From positions 468,118 through 532,117 of the forward strand of contig JAHDVF020000742.1 in assembly GCA_022606425.2 (NCBI GenBank): a stretch of 64,000 nt of DNA, given 5' to 3'. The stretch is from Lepidostoma basale. Taxonomy: Eukaryota; Arthropoda; Insecta; Trichoptera; Lepidostomatidae. The notes below the pieces were generated by a model. The model was not told the origin of the DNA and made no database searches. It saw only the letters and a list, made by a program, of their open reading frames with translations. The first letter of the stretch is position 1. The number at the start of each line of letters is the position of its first letter. Positions 10,372-20,014 of this stretch are shown piece after piece. A program made the position numbers and the translations under genes.

Positions 10372-10835
10372 AGTTATTATTATTATTATGATGATTTGTA
10401 TTTTAAGTGCGCCGTTTTGTAAAATCAATTACTCCAAGGGCGCACTAGGAAATGACTTACCGAACAGTGCAGCCTTCAGGAGTTTCTTAAATTTAACGTC
10501 ACTATCCTCATACTTAATACTAACATGGAGGCTATTCCACGCCAACGGACCCGCAACGCTGAAAGCACGATCATAGAAACATGCTCTATTGGCGCTGACT
10601 GGAATTGCTATGTTGTTTGCACTTGTTTCTACTGATCGGAGTGAACATTGCCTTTCCGAGTTATATTGATTTGAATGTGCAAATGAGCATAACTTGTGAC
10701 TTTTGTAGTTTTCTTCATGACTGCGGTCAACGTGTCGTAACAAGCAGCCAAAATTATCAACGCAATGCTTTAAATAAAGTATAACAAATGGCCACTTTAA
10801 ATACGCAGTTGGCAGATAAAATGTATCGATCAATT
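10372..10835 (-). mobile_element. Family-F LINE 3' fragment (CR1/L2/jockey-like)
   Basis: The minus-strand 134-codon frame (10833 to 10429) ends with ANRACFYDRAFSVAGPLAWN followed by FKKLLKAALFGKSFPSAPLE, the C-terminal RxFSxxGPxxWNSLP signature of CR1/L2/jockey LINEs. The first ~65 codons are not recognisable. The 3' end has the GTGCGCC hook and an (ATT)n tail at 10376-10392. Confidence 0.7.
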
Positions 10836-10839
10836 GATT

Positions 10840-11480
10840 TCCAGTGAATTAATTCCACTTCTCATTTTCCAATCTCGTGATTTAATTAAAGTTTCCCGCC
10901 TTCGTGGTTTCTTTCCCGCTCTTTTGCGTAAAAGAAATAAAAATATTACTAAAAGTTCAATTAATCCCGATTCGACGCATAGCCGAATCGGGAAACGTAC
11001 CAAAAGCTAGCTAGCGGCACAGCAATGCGATATCGACGCAAACAAATCGACCGCGTACTAAAAATCTATATATTTTAAACTAGTTTTTTATTTAATGTAA
11101 AGAGTTTTTTGTGGAATTACTTATCCGCGCTGCCTGTTCTCGTTTGTATACGATTTTTTTTATGTCCGTTTCAATTATTTGAATTAACGAGGTGTTGAAT
11201 TGTATTTCCAATCGAATATCCTAGCATTTTCTATTATTATTAGCTGACACGAAATCCTTCTAACTGCGTATCCTCGTCTTAAGCCGAATAAGTAATGGAT
11301 ATTTCCTATCGATAGAAACCGCGGGATACAAATTCATTTGGTATCGAAAGAGCGACAAAGCGTTCTCCAGTTGCACAAGTTAAGGTCGGGGGACCATTGT
11401 GAGCGGCTCAGGGACGGATTCGGAGATAATATACAAAACTTTTCGATTTCATTCAACATTAATATATCTGAATATATACT
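10840..11480. other. Unassigned stretch
   Basis: Moderately AT-rich, no supported gene. Patches such as 10975-11050 and 11270-11420 have more balanced composition but no identity I can give. Confidence 0.4.
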
Positions 11481-11537
11481 TAGGAATTTAAAAAACTTGG
11501 TTTAATCCACCATTTATTTAAAAATATTTAAAAAAAC

Positions 11538-11573
11538 ACGACATGTTTCGGAGGATACCTCCATCTTCGGGTG
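11538..11573 (-). ncRNA. Hammerhead-like core, FB2 left arm
   Basis: Minus strand: CCGAAGA, stem II GGAGG/CCTCC with a short TAT loop, GAAA, CATG, TC. It differs from the canonical CTGANGA only at the second base (T to C). See 11958-11988. Confidence 0.55.
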
Positions 11574-11957
11574 TAAAAATATAATAAAAACTAAACAAAG
11601 AAATACTAATAAAAAACGCATTTAAAATTCGATACAATAATTAATAATCAGGTTCCTCCTTTCTCCTTAAATACTTTGTCTACATTAAATATCCCAAGCT
11701 CCCATTCCCAATCAAATGGAAATGAATCATTTATTAATTTCTATATAAATTACGTCTTTTCAAATGTATGGTTTTTCTAAATTACAATATTTTATATACA
11801 TTTTTAATATTATCATCATGTATTATTATTATTTATTAGTTCTTACTGTTAACAAATAATTGTTAGTACCTACTTATAACAAAAAGCCCAGGTTAATTTT
11901 TAAATTTGAATTATTGTATCGATTTTTAAATGCGTTTTTATATTAGTCATTTTACAC

Positions 11958-11988
11958 CTGAAGATGGAGGTAACCTCCGAAATATGTC
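11958..11988 (+). ncRNA. Hammerhead-like core, FB2 right arm
   Basis: Plus strand: CTGAAGA (11958-11964), stem II GGAGG (11966-11970) with CCTCC (11974-11978), GAAA (11979-11982), then TATGTC. All invariant core bases of CTGANGA and GAAA are present. The other FB2 copies read CATGTC here, so T at 11983 is probably a mutation. No strong helix I is evident around it. Confidence 0.6.
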
Positions 11989-12061
11989 TTGATTTTAATA
12001 TATTTATAAATAAATAGTGGATTAAACAAAGTTTTTCAATTTCCTAATTTTCAATTTCCGT

Positions 12062-13255
12062 CTTTCCCGCAGATTTGACGATTTTCAGCCTCCGGAGCAG
12101 GCTGGGTTCAGAGCAAACTTCAGCACCATAGACCACATCCATACAGTTAGGCAGATTATCCAGAAAACAGAAGAATATAATCGACCCCTATGCCTTGCCT
12201 TTGTGGACTATGAGAAGGCCTTCGACTCTGTCGAGACCTGGGCTGTTCTGGAGTCTCTGCAGCGAAACCAGATTGATTGGAATTACGTACAGGTGTTGAA
12301 ATGCCTCTATAATAACGCCACAATGTCCGTTCAAATCCAAAACCAGAAGACCAAACCGATTGAGCTGCAACGGGGAGTCAGACAAGGGGATGTGATATCT
12401 CCGAAGCTGTTCACTTGTGCTTTGGAAGATATATTTAAAACTTTGGACTGGTCTGAACGTGGCCTCAACATAAATGGCGAATACATATCTCACCTTCGTT
12501 TTGCGGATGACATTGTTATTCTGGCGGAATCTGCTGGGCATCTAGAAGGCATGCTAGATGAACTGAACACTGCATCCAGACGAGTGGGTCTCGGGATGAA
12601 TATGGACAAGACGAAAGTCATGTATAATGAACATATTATCCCGGGATCAGTAACCGTCGATGGGTCGGCTCTCGAAGTGGTACAAGAATACACATATCTT
12701 GGCCAAATCATACAATTAGGACGAGATAATTTCGAGAAAGAAGCCAACCGAAGAATTCAGTTGGGTTGGGCGGCCTTTGGGAAATTACGTCATGTTTTCA
12801 CTTCCAAAATACCACAATGCCTCAAGACTAAAGTCTTCAACCAGTGCGTTTTGCCAGTCATAACATACGGAGCCGAGACGTGGACATTGACAAAAGGTCT
12901 AGTCTACAGATTCAAGGTTGCCCAGCGCGCCATGGAAAGAGCCATGCTTGGAATAACCTTGAGGGATAGATTTAGAAACGAATTTATTCGACAACAAACC
13001 AAGGTGACTGAGGTGGCTCTACGGATAGGCGGGCTGAAGTGGCGGTGGGCTGGCCATATCTGTCGGAGAACCGACAGCCGATGGGGAAGACGGGTTCTGG
13101 AGTGGAGACCGCGTACAGGATTCCGTAGAGTTGGACGTCCCCCTGCCCGCTGGACCGACGATCTGAAGAGGATTGCTGGACATGGATGGATGGGAGCGGC
13201 AATGGATAGGGGCGGTGGAGGGCTTTGGGAGAGGCCTACATTCAGCAGTGGATGA
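12062..13255 (+). CDS. RTE-D LINE reverse transcriptase, 5'-truncated
   Basis: The longest reading frame in the window: about 397 codons open from 12062 (first ATG 12203, unlikely to be the true start) to TGA at 13253. It begins inside the fingers (EQAGFRANFSTIDHI), then has VDYEKAFDS, the GVRQGD motif and the catalytic LRFADDIVILAE (12490-12525), followed by the thumb and YGAETWTLTKGLVYRF, WAGHICRRTD and GRPPARWTDDLKRI. It would copy LINE RNA at a nicked target. The upstream endonuclease is absent, and the 5' edge abuts FB2. Near 13207 one G is missing relative to the copy at 38510, which moves the natural C-terminus (ending EAYIQQWMTDG) out of frame. Otherwise undamaged, so a fairly young copy. 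Confidence 0.85.
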   Translation, partial: LSRRFDDFQPPEQAGFRANFSTIDHIHTVRQIIQKTEEYNRPLCLAFVDYEKAFDSVETWAVLESLQRNQIDWNYVQVLKCLYNNATMSVQIQNQKTKPIELQRGVRQGDVISPKLFTCALEDIFKTLDWSERGLNINGEYISHLRFADDIVILAESAGHLEGMLDELNTASRRVGLGMNMDKTKVMYNEHIIPGSVTVDGSALEVVQEYTYLGQIIQLGRDNFEKEANRRIQLGWAAFGKLRHVFTSKIPQCLKTKVFNQCVLPVITYGAETWTLTKGLVYRFKVAQRAMERAMLGITLRDRFRNEFIRQQTKVTEVALRIGGLKWRWAGHICRRTDSRWGRRVLEWRPRTGFRRVGRPPARWTDDLKRIAGHGWMGAAMDRGGGGLWERPTFSSG

Positions 13256-13285
13256 CAGACGGCTGATGATGATGATGATGATGAA
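13256..13285 (+). repeat. RTE-D 3' tail (GAT)n
   Basis: About seven GAT/TGA units at 13263-13283 terminate the RTE-D copy. The same tail ends the copies near 9810 and 39100. Confidence 0.8.
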
Positions 13286-13344
13286 GTAACTATGGAATTC
13301 CGCCTTAGCGTTCAATACAAAAGTGAGTTTTCCGATTTTTTTCG

Positions 13345-13697
13345 ATTAGCCTTTAAAATCCTCAATCGAGTCGAAACAGTGTTCTTGGTGCAACCTTTTG
13401 AGTTAGTTAAATAAGCAGAGGTCGCACGGTGCTAAATCAGGCAAATAAAGTTGTTACAGAATAATGCGAGTCGAGTTTTTGGCGAAAAATTCTTGATAAC
13501 ACTTTCTTTGAAGAACCAACGTCGACGCTTCCCAAAAAATGTGTTTTTTGAACCAATCAAGTTTTCATGCGTTTGAGGCACAAAACATCTTTTAAAATAG
13601 TGTTTGGGTTGATTTAAATAAACTGTCTACAACATCAAGGAGGTCTCTAATTGTCGATCGACAATTCTGGAGCACCAAATCTTTGATTTTCCTTTTC
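13345..13697 (-). pseudogene. mariner-type transposase remnant, copy 1 of a tandem pair
   Basis: Minus-strand translation gives QIKDLVLQNCRSTIRDLLDV (helix-turn-helix region), then QEFFAKNSTRIILQQLYLPD followed by LAPCDLCLFN, a stop, and FDSIEDFK, the DLAPCDxxLFP signature around the third catalytic residue of mariner transposases. The middle of the protein is missing, so this is an internally deleted, inactive copy. Repeated at a period of ~354 bp by the next feature. Confidence 0.75.
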
Positions 13698-14051
13698 GAT
13701 AAGGTTTTAAAATCCTCAATCGAGTCGAAAAAGTGTCTTCGGGGCGGTCTTTTGAGTTAATTAAACAGGCAGGAGTCGCACGGTTCTAAATCAGGTGAAT
13801 AAAGTGTTTGCAGAATAATGTGAGTCGAGTTTTTGGTAAAAAGTTCTTGATAACACTTTATTTGAAGAACCAACGTCAACGCTTCCCAAAATAATGTGTT
13901 TTTTGAACCAATCAAATTTTATTGCGTTTGAGGCACAAAACATCCTTTAAAATCGAATGAACTGTCCACAACATCAAGGAGGTCTCTAATTGTCAATCGA
14001 TAATTCTCGAGCACCAAATCTTTGATTTCCTTGACTTGGCTTTCGTCAGTT
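13698..14051 (-). pseudogene. mariner-type transposase remnant, copy 2 of a tandem pair
   Basis: Same internally deleted structure as copy 1: SQVKEIKDLVLENYRLTIRD, then a jump to QELFTKNSTHIILQTLYSPD and LEPCDSCLFN, stop, LKRPPRRHFFDSIEDFK. It shares the deletion with copy 1, so the deletion preceded the tandem duplication. Confidence 0.75.
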
Positions 14052-14087
14052 GATTTTCACTATCGTCAGTAGACGATAGTGAAAATC
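14052..14087. repeat. Perfect 16-bp stem hairpin
   Basis: GATTTTCACTATCGTC (14052-14067), loop AGTA, then its exact reverse complement (14072-14087). It lies at the edge of the mariner remnants and might be a rearranged terminus. Confidence 0.7.
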
Positions 14088-14239
14088 TAAAAACTTATTG
14101 TGGCATGTTTACAAAAGCATGTGTAACTTTGCAGAAATTGAATATATTGATATGAATCCCTGCATAGATGTCAAAGACAGTACTATTGACCCACCCAATT
14201 TTTTCATGATTTCATAGTATTCGTGAAGTTCAAATAAAA

Positions 14240-14365
14240 AATTCACCTTATTATTGAGAACAGGTAAAATATAATATATATATTATATTTTACCTGTAGG
14301 TACTTAGAACGCATGAGAGGTATTCGACATTAGGAAGATGATATACTCTCTAAAGTCAAGAGTAT
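14240..14365 (-). mobile_element. Family-J LINE 3' end with a palindrome
   Basis: Minus strand matches the J 3' end at 58140-58265 and 47085-47175 (TTGAGAACAGGTAAAAT; ACGCATGAGAG; GACATTAGGAAGA). It includes a perfect 38-bp palindrome at 14260-14297 that the other copies lack. Confidence 0.65.
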
Positions 14366-14465
14366 CATATTCATAAGTGGAAGTATTGTTTGATTGTTAC
14401 ATAAAGCATGAGATTTGTGTATTTGAATAATCCAAATTCGCCCCTGTAAGTCAGTCAGAAATTGA

Positions 14466-14909
14466 TCAACCCAAAACATCATCTGCCGAAGTCCTGCTGC
14501 GAGTTCGAAGGCGATTCTCCGCAGGACAATGCCCGTCCCCAGTGACAAGCAGAAAGGATTCGCCATTGATCCTTGGAGTAAATACTTCGATCGGACGTTC
14601 ACAAATTATTGTTAACAGATCCTTAAAACTCAAATTACTCCGCCACAATCGAAAATGTTTATCATTTCGGTTTATTTGTACCCCGAGAATTGAGCCGATT
14701 TCGACTTTTAGTGATTTTTTGAATGGTAATCGAAGGATTTTAATTTGTTTTTTTATTACTACAATTGCACTGTCATTTAAAGGTGCTTGATTCGATCGGG
14801 CTTGAAAAATGATCATTCGAACAAGGAATGCATGTATCAAAACACTATTTATTTGTAAGGAATGCACCTGTGGCTTTTCAATAGCTACCGGTTTTCTAGC
14901 AGCTTTCAA
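14466..14909 (-). other. Open frame of unknown nature (147 codons)
   Basis: A minus-strand frame without a stop for 147 codons. No motif recognised: no signal peptide, zinc finger or reverse-transcriptase box. Its 3' part overlaps another short frame. It may be an eroded transposon segment or chance. Confidence 0.2.
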
Positions 14910-14999
14910 AATGTATCACAACATCACAGGTATTAAAAGTTTTATTTTTTATTACTTAAATACATAGAAGGGGGTTCCCACTACATATCTGAGGCTGTT

Positions 15000-15190
15000 A
15001 TAGGGCGCAGCGCCGCCCTTTCGTCAGCCTCGCTTATGCATCTTCTAGGCCTGTTCCATCCGGGACACATATTTAATATATCAATCGCATTTCGCAATTC
15101 AATCGGTCTATTAGACTCCGCAAACCCTAGACAATGTGACCACTGACATTTTCTTATGAATGCTGGGCAACAATTTGTCGCGTTTTGATG
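15000..15190. other. GC-richer patch of unknown identity
   Basis: A locally GC-rich patch (GGGCGCAGCGCCGCCC near 15003). A minus-strand frame runs into the neighbouring SINE. No assignable function. Confidence 0.3.
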
Positions 15191-15194
15191 CATC

Positions 15195-15475
15195 ATTATA
15201 TAAATGACGAAATTCGTGGCCGAATGGTAAGTGCTTAATCTGCCACCCCGAAGGTCCCGGTTTCGATTCACGGCGATGGCAGTGTGATTGTGACATTATC
15301 ACATTGTCTTAGGTCTGGTGCAGAATGCACGTGACAAGAAAATGGCGATAGATTAGCTACCTATCACATGTCACGATAAGCAATATGATAGCTATACCAT
15401 TTACATCGTCTTGGTTCGCGCTGTAATGATGTAAAGAGAGATTCAACAAAATAATAATAATAATAAAATTAAAAG
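15195..15475 (+). mobile_element. SINE1 copy, nearly complete
   Basis: A box TGGCCGAATGG (15217-15227) and B-like GTTTCGATTCA (15260-15270) mark the tRNA-like head. The body has CACGTGACA and AAAATGGCGATAGATTAGC, then GTCACGATAAGCAATATG, ending GATTCAACAAAAT and an AAT tail (about 15449-15465). One of the most complete copies. Confidence 0.85.
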
Positions 15476-15539
15476 CACGAAAATTTTCAGAACAATCCAT
15501 TGGTTCTTTCCTGAAATACAGCCTACTTTGTAAAAAAAA

Positions 15540-15960
15540 ACTAACTAACTAACTCACCATCACGCCATTTTCTTGGAGGGGTAGGCAGAGAGGATGGATC
15601 GCCACAATGTTCTGTCCTGGCATACCTCTCGGGATTCCTCTTCATTCATACATCGTACCATGCACGCACGTCGATTATCCCGATTTCGAATGTGGCCGCC
15701 TTTTAGTAATTTAGTAATTTGGTCATTCCATGTTTTACTCGGTCGTCCTCGGTTTCTTTTTCCACGAACGCTGCTTGTGTACAACTTTTTAACCATTCTA
15801 ATCTCATCCATTCGTTCCATATGTCCAAATCATCTCAGGGATCCTTTTTTAATTCTATCCATGATGCAGTCATCTGTCATACATTTCTTTCTTATAGCAT
15901 CGTTCGGTATTCTATCATACAACGTTTTCCGCACATTCTTCTTAGTGATCTATTTTGTAA
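15540..15960 (-). mobile_element. RTE-A2 LINE 3' fragment
   Basis: Minus strand: YTSSVRGKRNRGRPSKTWND, QITKLLKGGHIRNRDNRRAC, NEEESREVCQDRTLWRSILS. CTAA tail at 15540-15553. The upstream part toward 15960 is frameshifted. The TSSV...LLKGG signature defines subfamily A2. Confidence 0.8.
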
Positions 15961-16229
15961 ATAGGCAGTTTAAAGGTATCGGGGCCATAACGAAGTCCCG
16001 CGATCTTTCTTTCGAAGTCCTGCGGATTTATAACTCTTTCGTTAGATAATAAGCTTATATTTATAGCGATCACTTACCGTAACGAGAATAGAGTTGTTAA
16101 TCACCGCAGCACCTTGATATTTACCCACCGATAGCATCGCTATTATGAATCACTAACGCCCTTTTGGCAGCCGTCGAAGTGGTAAAATAATTTGAGTCTC
16201 CATAATAGAGGTGTTGAGGTCTTCTAATT

Positions 16230-16305
16230 TATTAGGGGCCCTCATTTGGAGGACCCCGGGGGTCCTTCGCGCACCTGGCGGGACCCCCAGGGGCTCGTTC
16301 CTTAT
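16230..16305. repeat. GC-rich inverted-repeat patch
   Basis: Contains GGACCCCGGGGGTCC and, 20-30 bp on, GGGACCCCCAGGGG; these can pair in alternative hairpins. It is conspicuous in AT-rich surroundings. Function unknown. Confidence 0.45.
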
Positions 16306-16539
16306 TCCTCCGTAACAAGATGGGAATTAGTGCATTGTGGAAAAGGTGCCAAGTCTATCGCTATACAAGGTGTGATCGTGTTGATTGTATTATTTATTAA
16401 TTTTATAGATTAATAACGTATTCAAATATACAAAAAAGGGAAATTAATTATGTGAAATGAAGCGTCAAAAAGCTTAGAGGCCTATTTATATATTTCATAT
16501 ATATTTCAAGTATTAATAGGCTTGTAATCCTTTTGACAC

Positions 16540-17235
16540 TATTTATTGTTTCTTTAAACATATATAAAACTCCATATTAAATCATAAATACGAATGAAAA
16601 CGTCCGTTTTCTAGAAATTTAATTATTGTATGATTAATACGATAGAAAATGCCTGTATTCTAAAACTTTTATTTTGATTATTGGGAATGATGTGTTTCGC
16701 AAATAATTAATTTTGTAATTTGAATGGTAGAGTTTCATTGTAAACACTGAAATTAATAAAAAATCGCATTAGTGGATTTTAATAACAAAAAAAATGCAAA
16801 ACGTGTTTTTTTTGTTGTTGTAAATTTTCGCCTTTTTTAGGCGTTATCAAATGTATAATGGTTAGTAAGGCGAAACATGTCATTCCTAAAATTTTTAAAA
16901 CATCTAGAAAACAGACGTTTTCATTCGTATTAATCATTCAATATGGCGTTTTACTTAGTCGTTCAAGAAACAATAAATAAGTTTTATTAAATTTTACGGG
17001 AATCGCTTGTGTCGCCTTTCTAAGGGCATTTGATTATTCCATAGAAAGGCAAAACATTTAATTCCTATAAAATATAATCAAACTTCTAGAAAATAGACGT
17101 TTCATTCGTATTAATGAAAACATGTATTTTTTATGCTAAATCAAAGTGAAACATGTCACTCTCACATAATATCATAGTCATATATGAAAAATTCTAGAAA
17201 TTTAACATTTTCATTTGATATATTACAATGATTAT
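16540..17235. repeat. FB1 foldback cluster
   Basis: Outer arms 16545-16620 and 16905-16985 are inverted: TTATTGTTTCTT ... CTCCATATT ... ACGAATGAAAACGTC ... TTTTCTAGAA. Two further partial arms follow (to about 17125 and 17230) with AACTTCTAGAAAATAGACG and GTGAAACATGTCAC. The core GGCGAAACATGTC at about 16870 is the decayed hammerhead-like part. Confidence 0.7.
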
Positions 17236-17373
17236 ATATTTTATTCAGGAGACAATAAAAATACGTGATTGTTATACCTACCGGTATGATCTTTGCATCA
17301 GTTTATTGAAATGAACAATTTACTCATCAATAATTTAAAAACAGTATTTTTTTAAAAGTTTTTTGTCGTTCTA

Positions 17374-17780
17374 ATTAACTAACTAACTAACCATTACGCC
17401 ATCTCGCTGAAGGGGTAGGCAGAAAGAATGGAATGTCACACATTCACCGATACGGCACTCCATCCTTCTCTTTTCGCCCCCGTGGCAGACGCGGTGCGAT
17501 GGGTTGCGAACCTTATCGCCACCAATAAGCATCTCCCGCGCACACTTCGATTGTCCAACGTCCACAAAATAAATCTAAAACAAATAATATTAAATACAAT
17601 GATATGAATTAAAATAACAAAATAAAAATAATTTAACACATAATGTTCTTTTAGATGATGCAAATATTGTCAGCTGGATGATCCGGACATTTGTGTTTAT
17701 TTAATTTATATTCCACGTATCCACTGTTCTTTTAAATAACTGTAATTAGGCACTTAAAACAATCCAACTCTAGCAAGCAA
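17374..17780 (-). mobile_element. SINE-like element sharing the RTE-A 3' end (copy 2)
   Basis: The fullest copy (~407 bp). Minus strand starts TTGCTTGCTAGAG, contains GGTTCGCAACC and the ~58 bp absent from copy 1, and ends with the RTE-A 3' terminus and a TTAG tail (17374-17391). Confidence 0.7.
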
Positions 17781-17784
17781 TTTT

Positions 17785-18228
17785 ATATATGCACTACATT
17801 CAAAACATATCGAGATCAGGAAACTTGTAAAAGTGAAAAAAATATTTTATGATTCATTGCTAAAATTATACATATCATTACGAAATACGAAAAATTGTCA
17901 TGTTTCGCTTAATTAGAAAATTGACAATTATTTCGAAGGTGAAATTTTCGGAGAGCGCTGAAATATTTTGAAATTTTAACTCATTGCCGTTGTTTATAAG
18001 CGTGGAATATGAAACATTGCTAACAAAAAATGACCTTTTCTCAAGAGAGATCTTTAATAAAACATAACGGAGGTTTTGTGTTTCGGATAATCAGCTGATT
18101 TGTGTTAATCAATTCTTTCAGCTAGCATTATGTATTGAAATTCTAGAACATTATTTGATGATATAATATGTTTTTGAATACATTTCCTAAACTTCTATAC
18201 TGAAATGAAAATGTTTAGTAAATAAATA
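17785..18228. other. Unassigned AT-rich stretch
   Basis: No recognisable gene or repeat. Confidence 0.4.
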
Positions 18229-18229
18229 A

Positions 18230-18450
18230 TAAATAATTAATACGTATGAAAACGTCAGTTTTCTAGAAGTTTTATTATATTTTATGGGAATGAAATGTTT
18301 TGCCCTTCTAAGAAATTATCAAATGTCAAATATATAATAAAACTTCCAGAAAACTGACGTTTTCATTCGTATTATTGATTTAATATGGTGTTTTTCATCA
18401 TTGTTCGAGAAACAATAAATAAATAATAAATGATCAATCATAAATAAATT
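18230..18450. repeat. FB1 foldback element
   Basis: Left arm ACGTATGAAAACGTCAG followed by TTTTCTAGAAG, short centre with GTTTTGCCCTTCTAAG, right arm AACTTCCAGAAAACTGACG, then the outer motif GAGAAACAATAAATAA. Confidence 0.75.
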
Positions 18451-18587
18451 AATATTACTTATGGTTTTTGAACAATGACGTAAAAAATAATTTTGTTATT
18501 TGAAATTTCGTGAAAAATAATAAAATTGTGTATTTAAAAAAATCATTTTAAAGTGCATATTTAGTTATAATTCACTAGTGTTTGTGT

Positions 18588-18632
18588 CTTCGACCGGTTT
18601 CGACAGCTCGCTGCCATTTTCTACTGGTGATG
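18588..18632 (-). ncRNA. Decayed hammerhead-like core (CCGG type)
   Basis: Minus strand: CAGTAGAAAA, stem II GGCAGC/GCTGTC, GAAACCGGTCG. The first box is eroded. It shares its upstream flank (TGTTTAT.ACA ... CACCAGT) with the motif at 1110. Confidence 0.35.
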
Positions 18633-18654
18633 ATGATGTCATAAACATTTTAAT

Positions 18655-18862
18655 TTTTTTATTTTCATTATAAATTATGTAAAACTCTATAAAATAATTA
18701 ATACGACTGAAAATGTCTATTCTCTAGAAGTTTCATTATCATTTATGAGAATTACATACAGGTATATTGCCTTGCTAAGTCACTAACATATGATAAGCTT
18801 GAAATTGCCAGGCAGATAATGCTATTAGCAAGGCGAACCATGTCATTCAATTCCACGCATTG
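18655..18862. repeat. FB1-like foldback, degraded
   Basis: Left arm ATACGACTGAAAATGTC and CTCTAGAAGTTTCATTAT; right part AGCAAGGCGAACCATGTCATT. The distal right arm is missing. Confidence 0.55.
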
Positions 18863-18904
18863 CCGCTCTCGGGCACCAGAACAGCAGTGGCTTTGTACAC
18901 GTTT

Positions 18905-19140
18905 CATCTGGGTCCCGCCCAACGCCACTTAAGAGGGTTGCGCGCAACTAAATGACGTCGGAGACTTTTGTCCAATTTCCACTATTTATTTACACTGATG
19001 AAACATGGACAATGAAATCTCGTGACTGCTCCAGGATTGACGTATTTGAAATATGTTGTTGGCGTCTTATGCTGAGGATACCATGGACTGCTAAAAGGGC
19101 AAACGACTTAGTCCTTATTGGGCTCAAAATAACATAAATA
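18905..19140 (+). mobile_element. RTE-C-like fragment
   Basis: The frame at 18952-19137 contains YTDETWTMKSRDCSRIDVFE and RRLMLRIPWT-like WRLMLRIPWTAKRAND, the region after the thumb in craniofacial-like RTE proteins. It directly abuts RTE-L. Confidence 0.6.
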
Positions 19141-19149
19141 CTTTCTGTA

Positions 19150-19690
19150 GTTACAGTGACCTATATGACGAGGTGCGAGCACAAACCAATAAAGCGACAG
19201 CCGTGGCTGGGTGCTTGCGCGACACCATATGGAGGAACAAATACATGCTAACCGAAAGTAAAGTCAAGATATTCAAGGCATGCATTCGCCCCATTTTAAC
19301 GTATGGAATAGAGGTCAAAGCCGATAACAATAGAACTAAGAACCTTCTTAGAGTAGCAGAAATGCGAACCCTGCGCTCCATCGATGGCAAAACCCTCAGA
19401 GATCGGATCAGAAATGAAACGATAAGGTCTGTCTGTGGTGTTGATGACATAGTGAGATGGGGAAGAAGCAGAAGGCGCTTTTGGAGAGACCACGTGGACC
19501 GCATGGAGAATACAAGAATTGCAAAAATTGTTGAAGATGAAAACCCAAGCAGCAGGATATTACCTGGAAGGCTGCCAAAAAGATAGAGAGATTGCTGGAA
19601 ATCATCATCCCAGGACAGCCCACCGTCACAAACAGGTCATACGACCTAAACTAAAAGGTAGAAGAAGAAGACTTTCTGTAATATGCAGTC
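19150..19690 (+). mobile_element. RTE-L LINE 3' fragment
   Basis: The 137-codon frame 19173-19586 carries RAQTNKATAVAGCLRDTIWR, YGIEVKADNNRTKNLLRVAE, SIDGKTLRDRIRNETIRSVC and RRFWRDHVDRMENTR. After a frameshift near 19555 the frame 19519-19821 supplies the rest: HRHKQVIRPKLKGRRRR. It ends in an AGAAGAAGA tail. Confidence 0.85.
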
Positions 19691-19724
19691 GGCGAGCATT
19701 GAATTTATTTGGTTATATTACGTT

Positions 19725-19975
19725 CAGGAGTTGGGTAACACGGAAAAAGTATTATCACAGGAAGTGTTCCAAGCAAAAGAGAGTAAGTAAAGGTAGGTAT
19801 CTTGTGCGATGGTGTGACTAGATTAAGGAGATGACTGGAGGAGACTTTTACTCTGCCGTACGGGCTGCGGGGAACAGAGAGGATTGGAGGCGTTTAGTTT
19901 TAGACACGGGCAGTTGCATAGATCACGACCCTCAGCAATGCGAAAACAAAGAAAGGAGAAGGACATGAAATATTA
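19725..19975 (+). mobile_element. Unclassified RTE-like fragment
   Basis: Translation VRWCD-IKEMTGGDFYSAVR, AAGNREDWRRLVLD resembles the RWxDQI...A.RxxWRxLV end of RTE-type proteins. One stop interrupts it (about 19820). Purine-rich 3' end. Confidence 0.55.
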
Positions 19976-20014
19976 ACTATTTTTTCATTTTTTTAAATAT
20001 ATATAATACAAATA

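Larger units (their letters stand above)
11483..12048. repeat. FB2 foldback element with hammerhead-like cores in both arms
   Basis: Arms of ~150-160 bp (11483-11642 and 11896-12047) are reverse complements with scattered mismatches, around a ~250-bp spacer. Each arm carries, pointing outward, a hammerhead-like core (11538-11573 minus, 11958-11988 plus). A second FB2 copy, missing its left arm and holding an RTE-A insertion, is at 52620-53340. Confidence 0.8.

Noticed and set aside
14466..14909. A host gene on the minus strand (147 codons)
   Set aside because: No recognisable domain; surrounded by transposon debris; length is possible by chance in repeat DNA.
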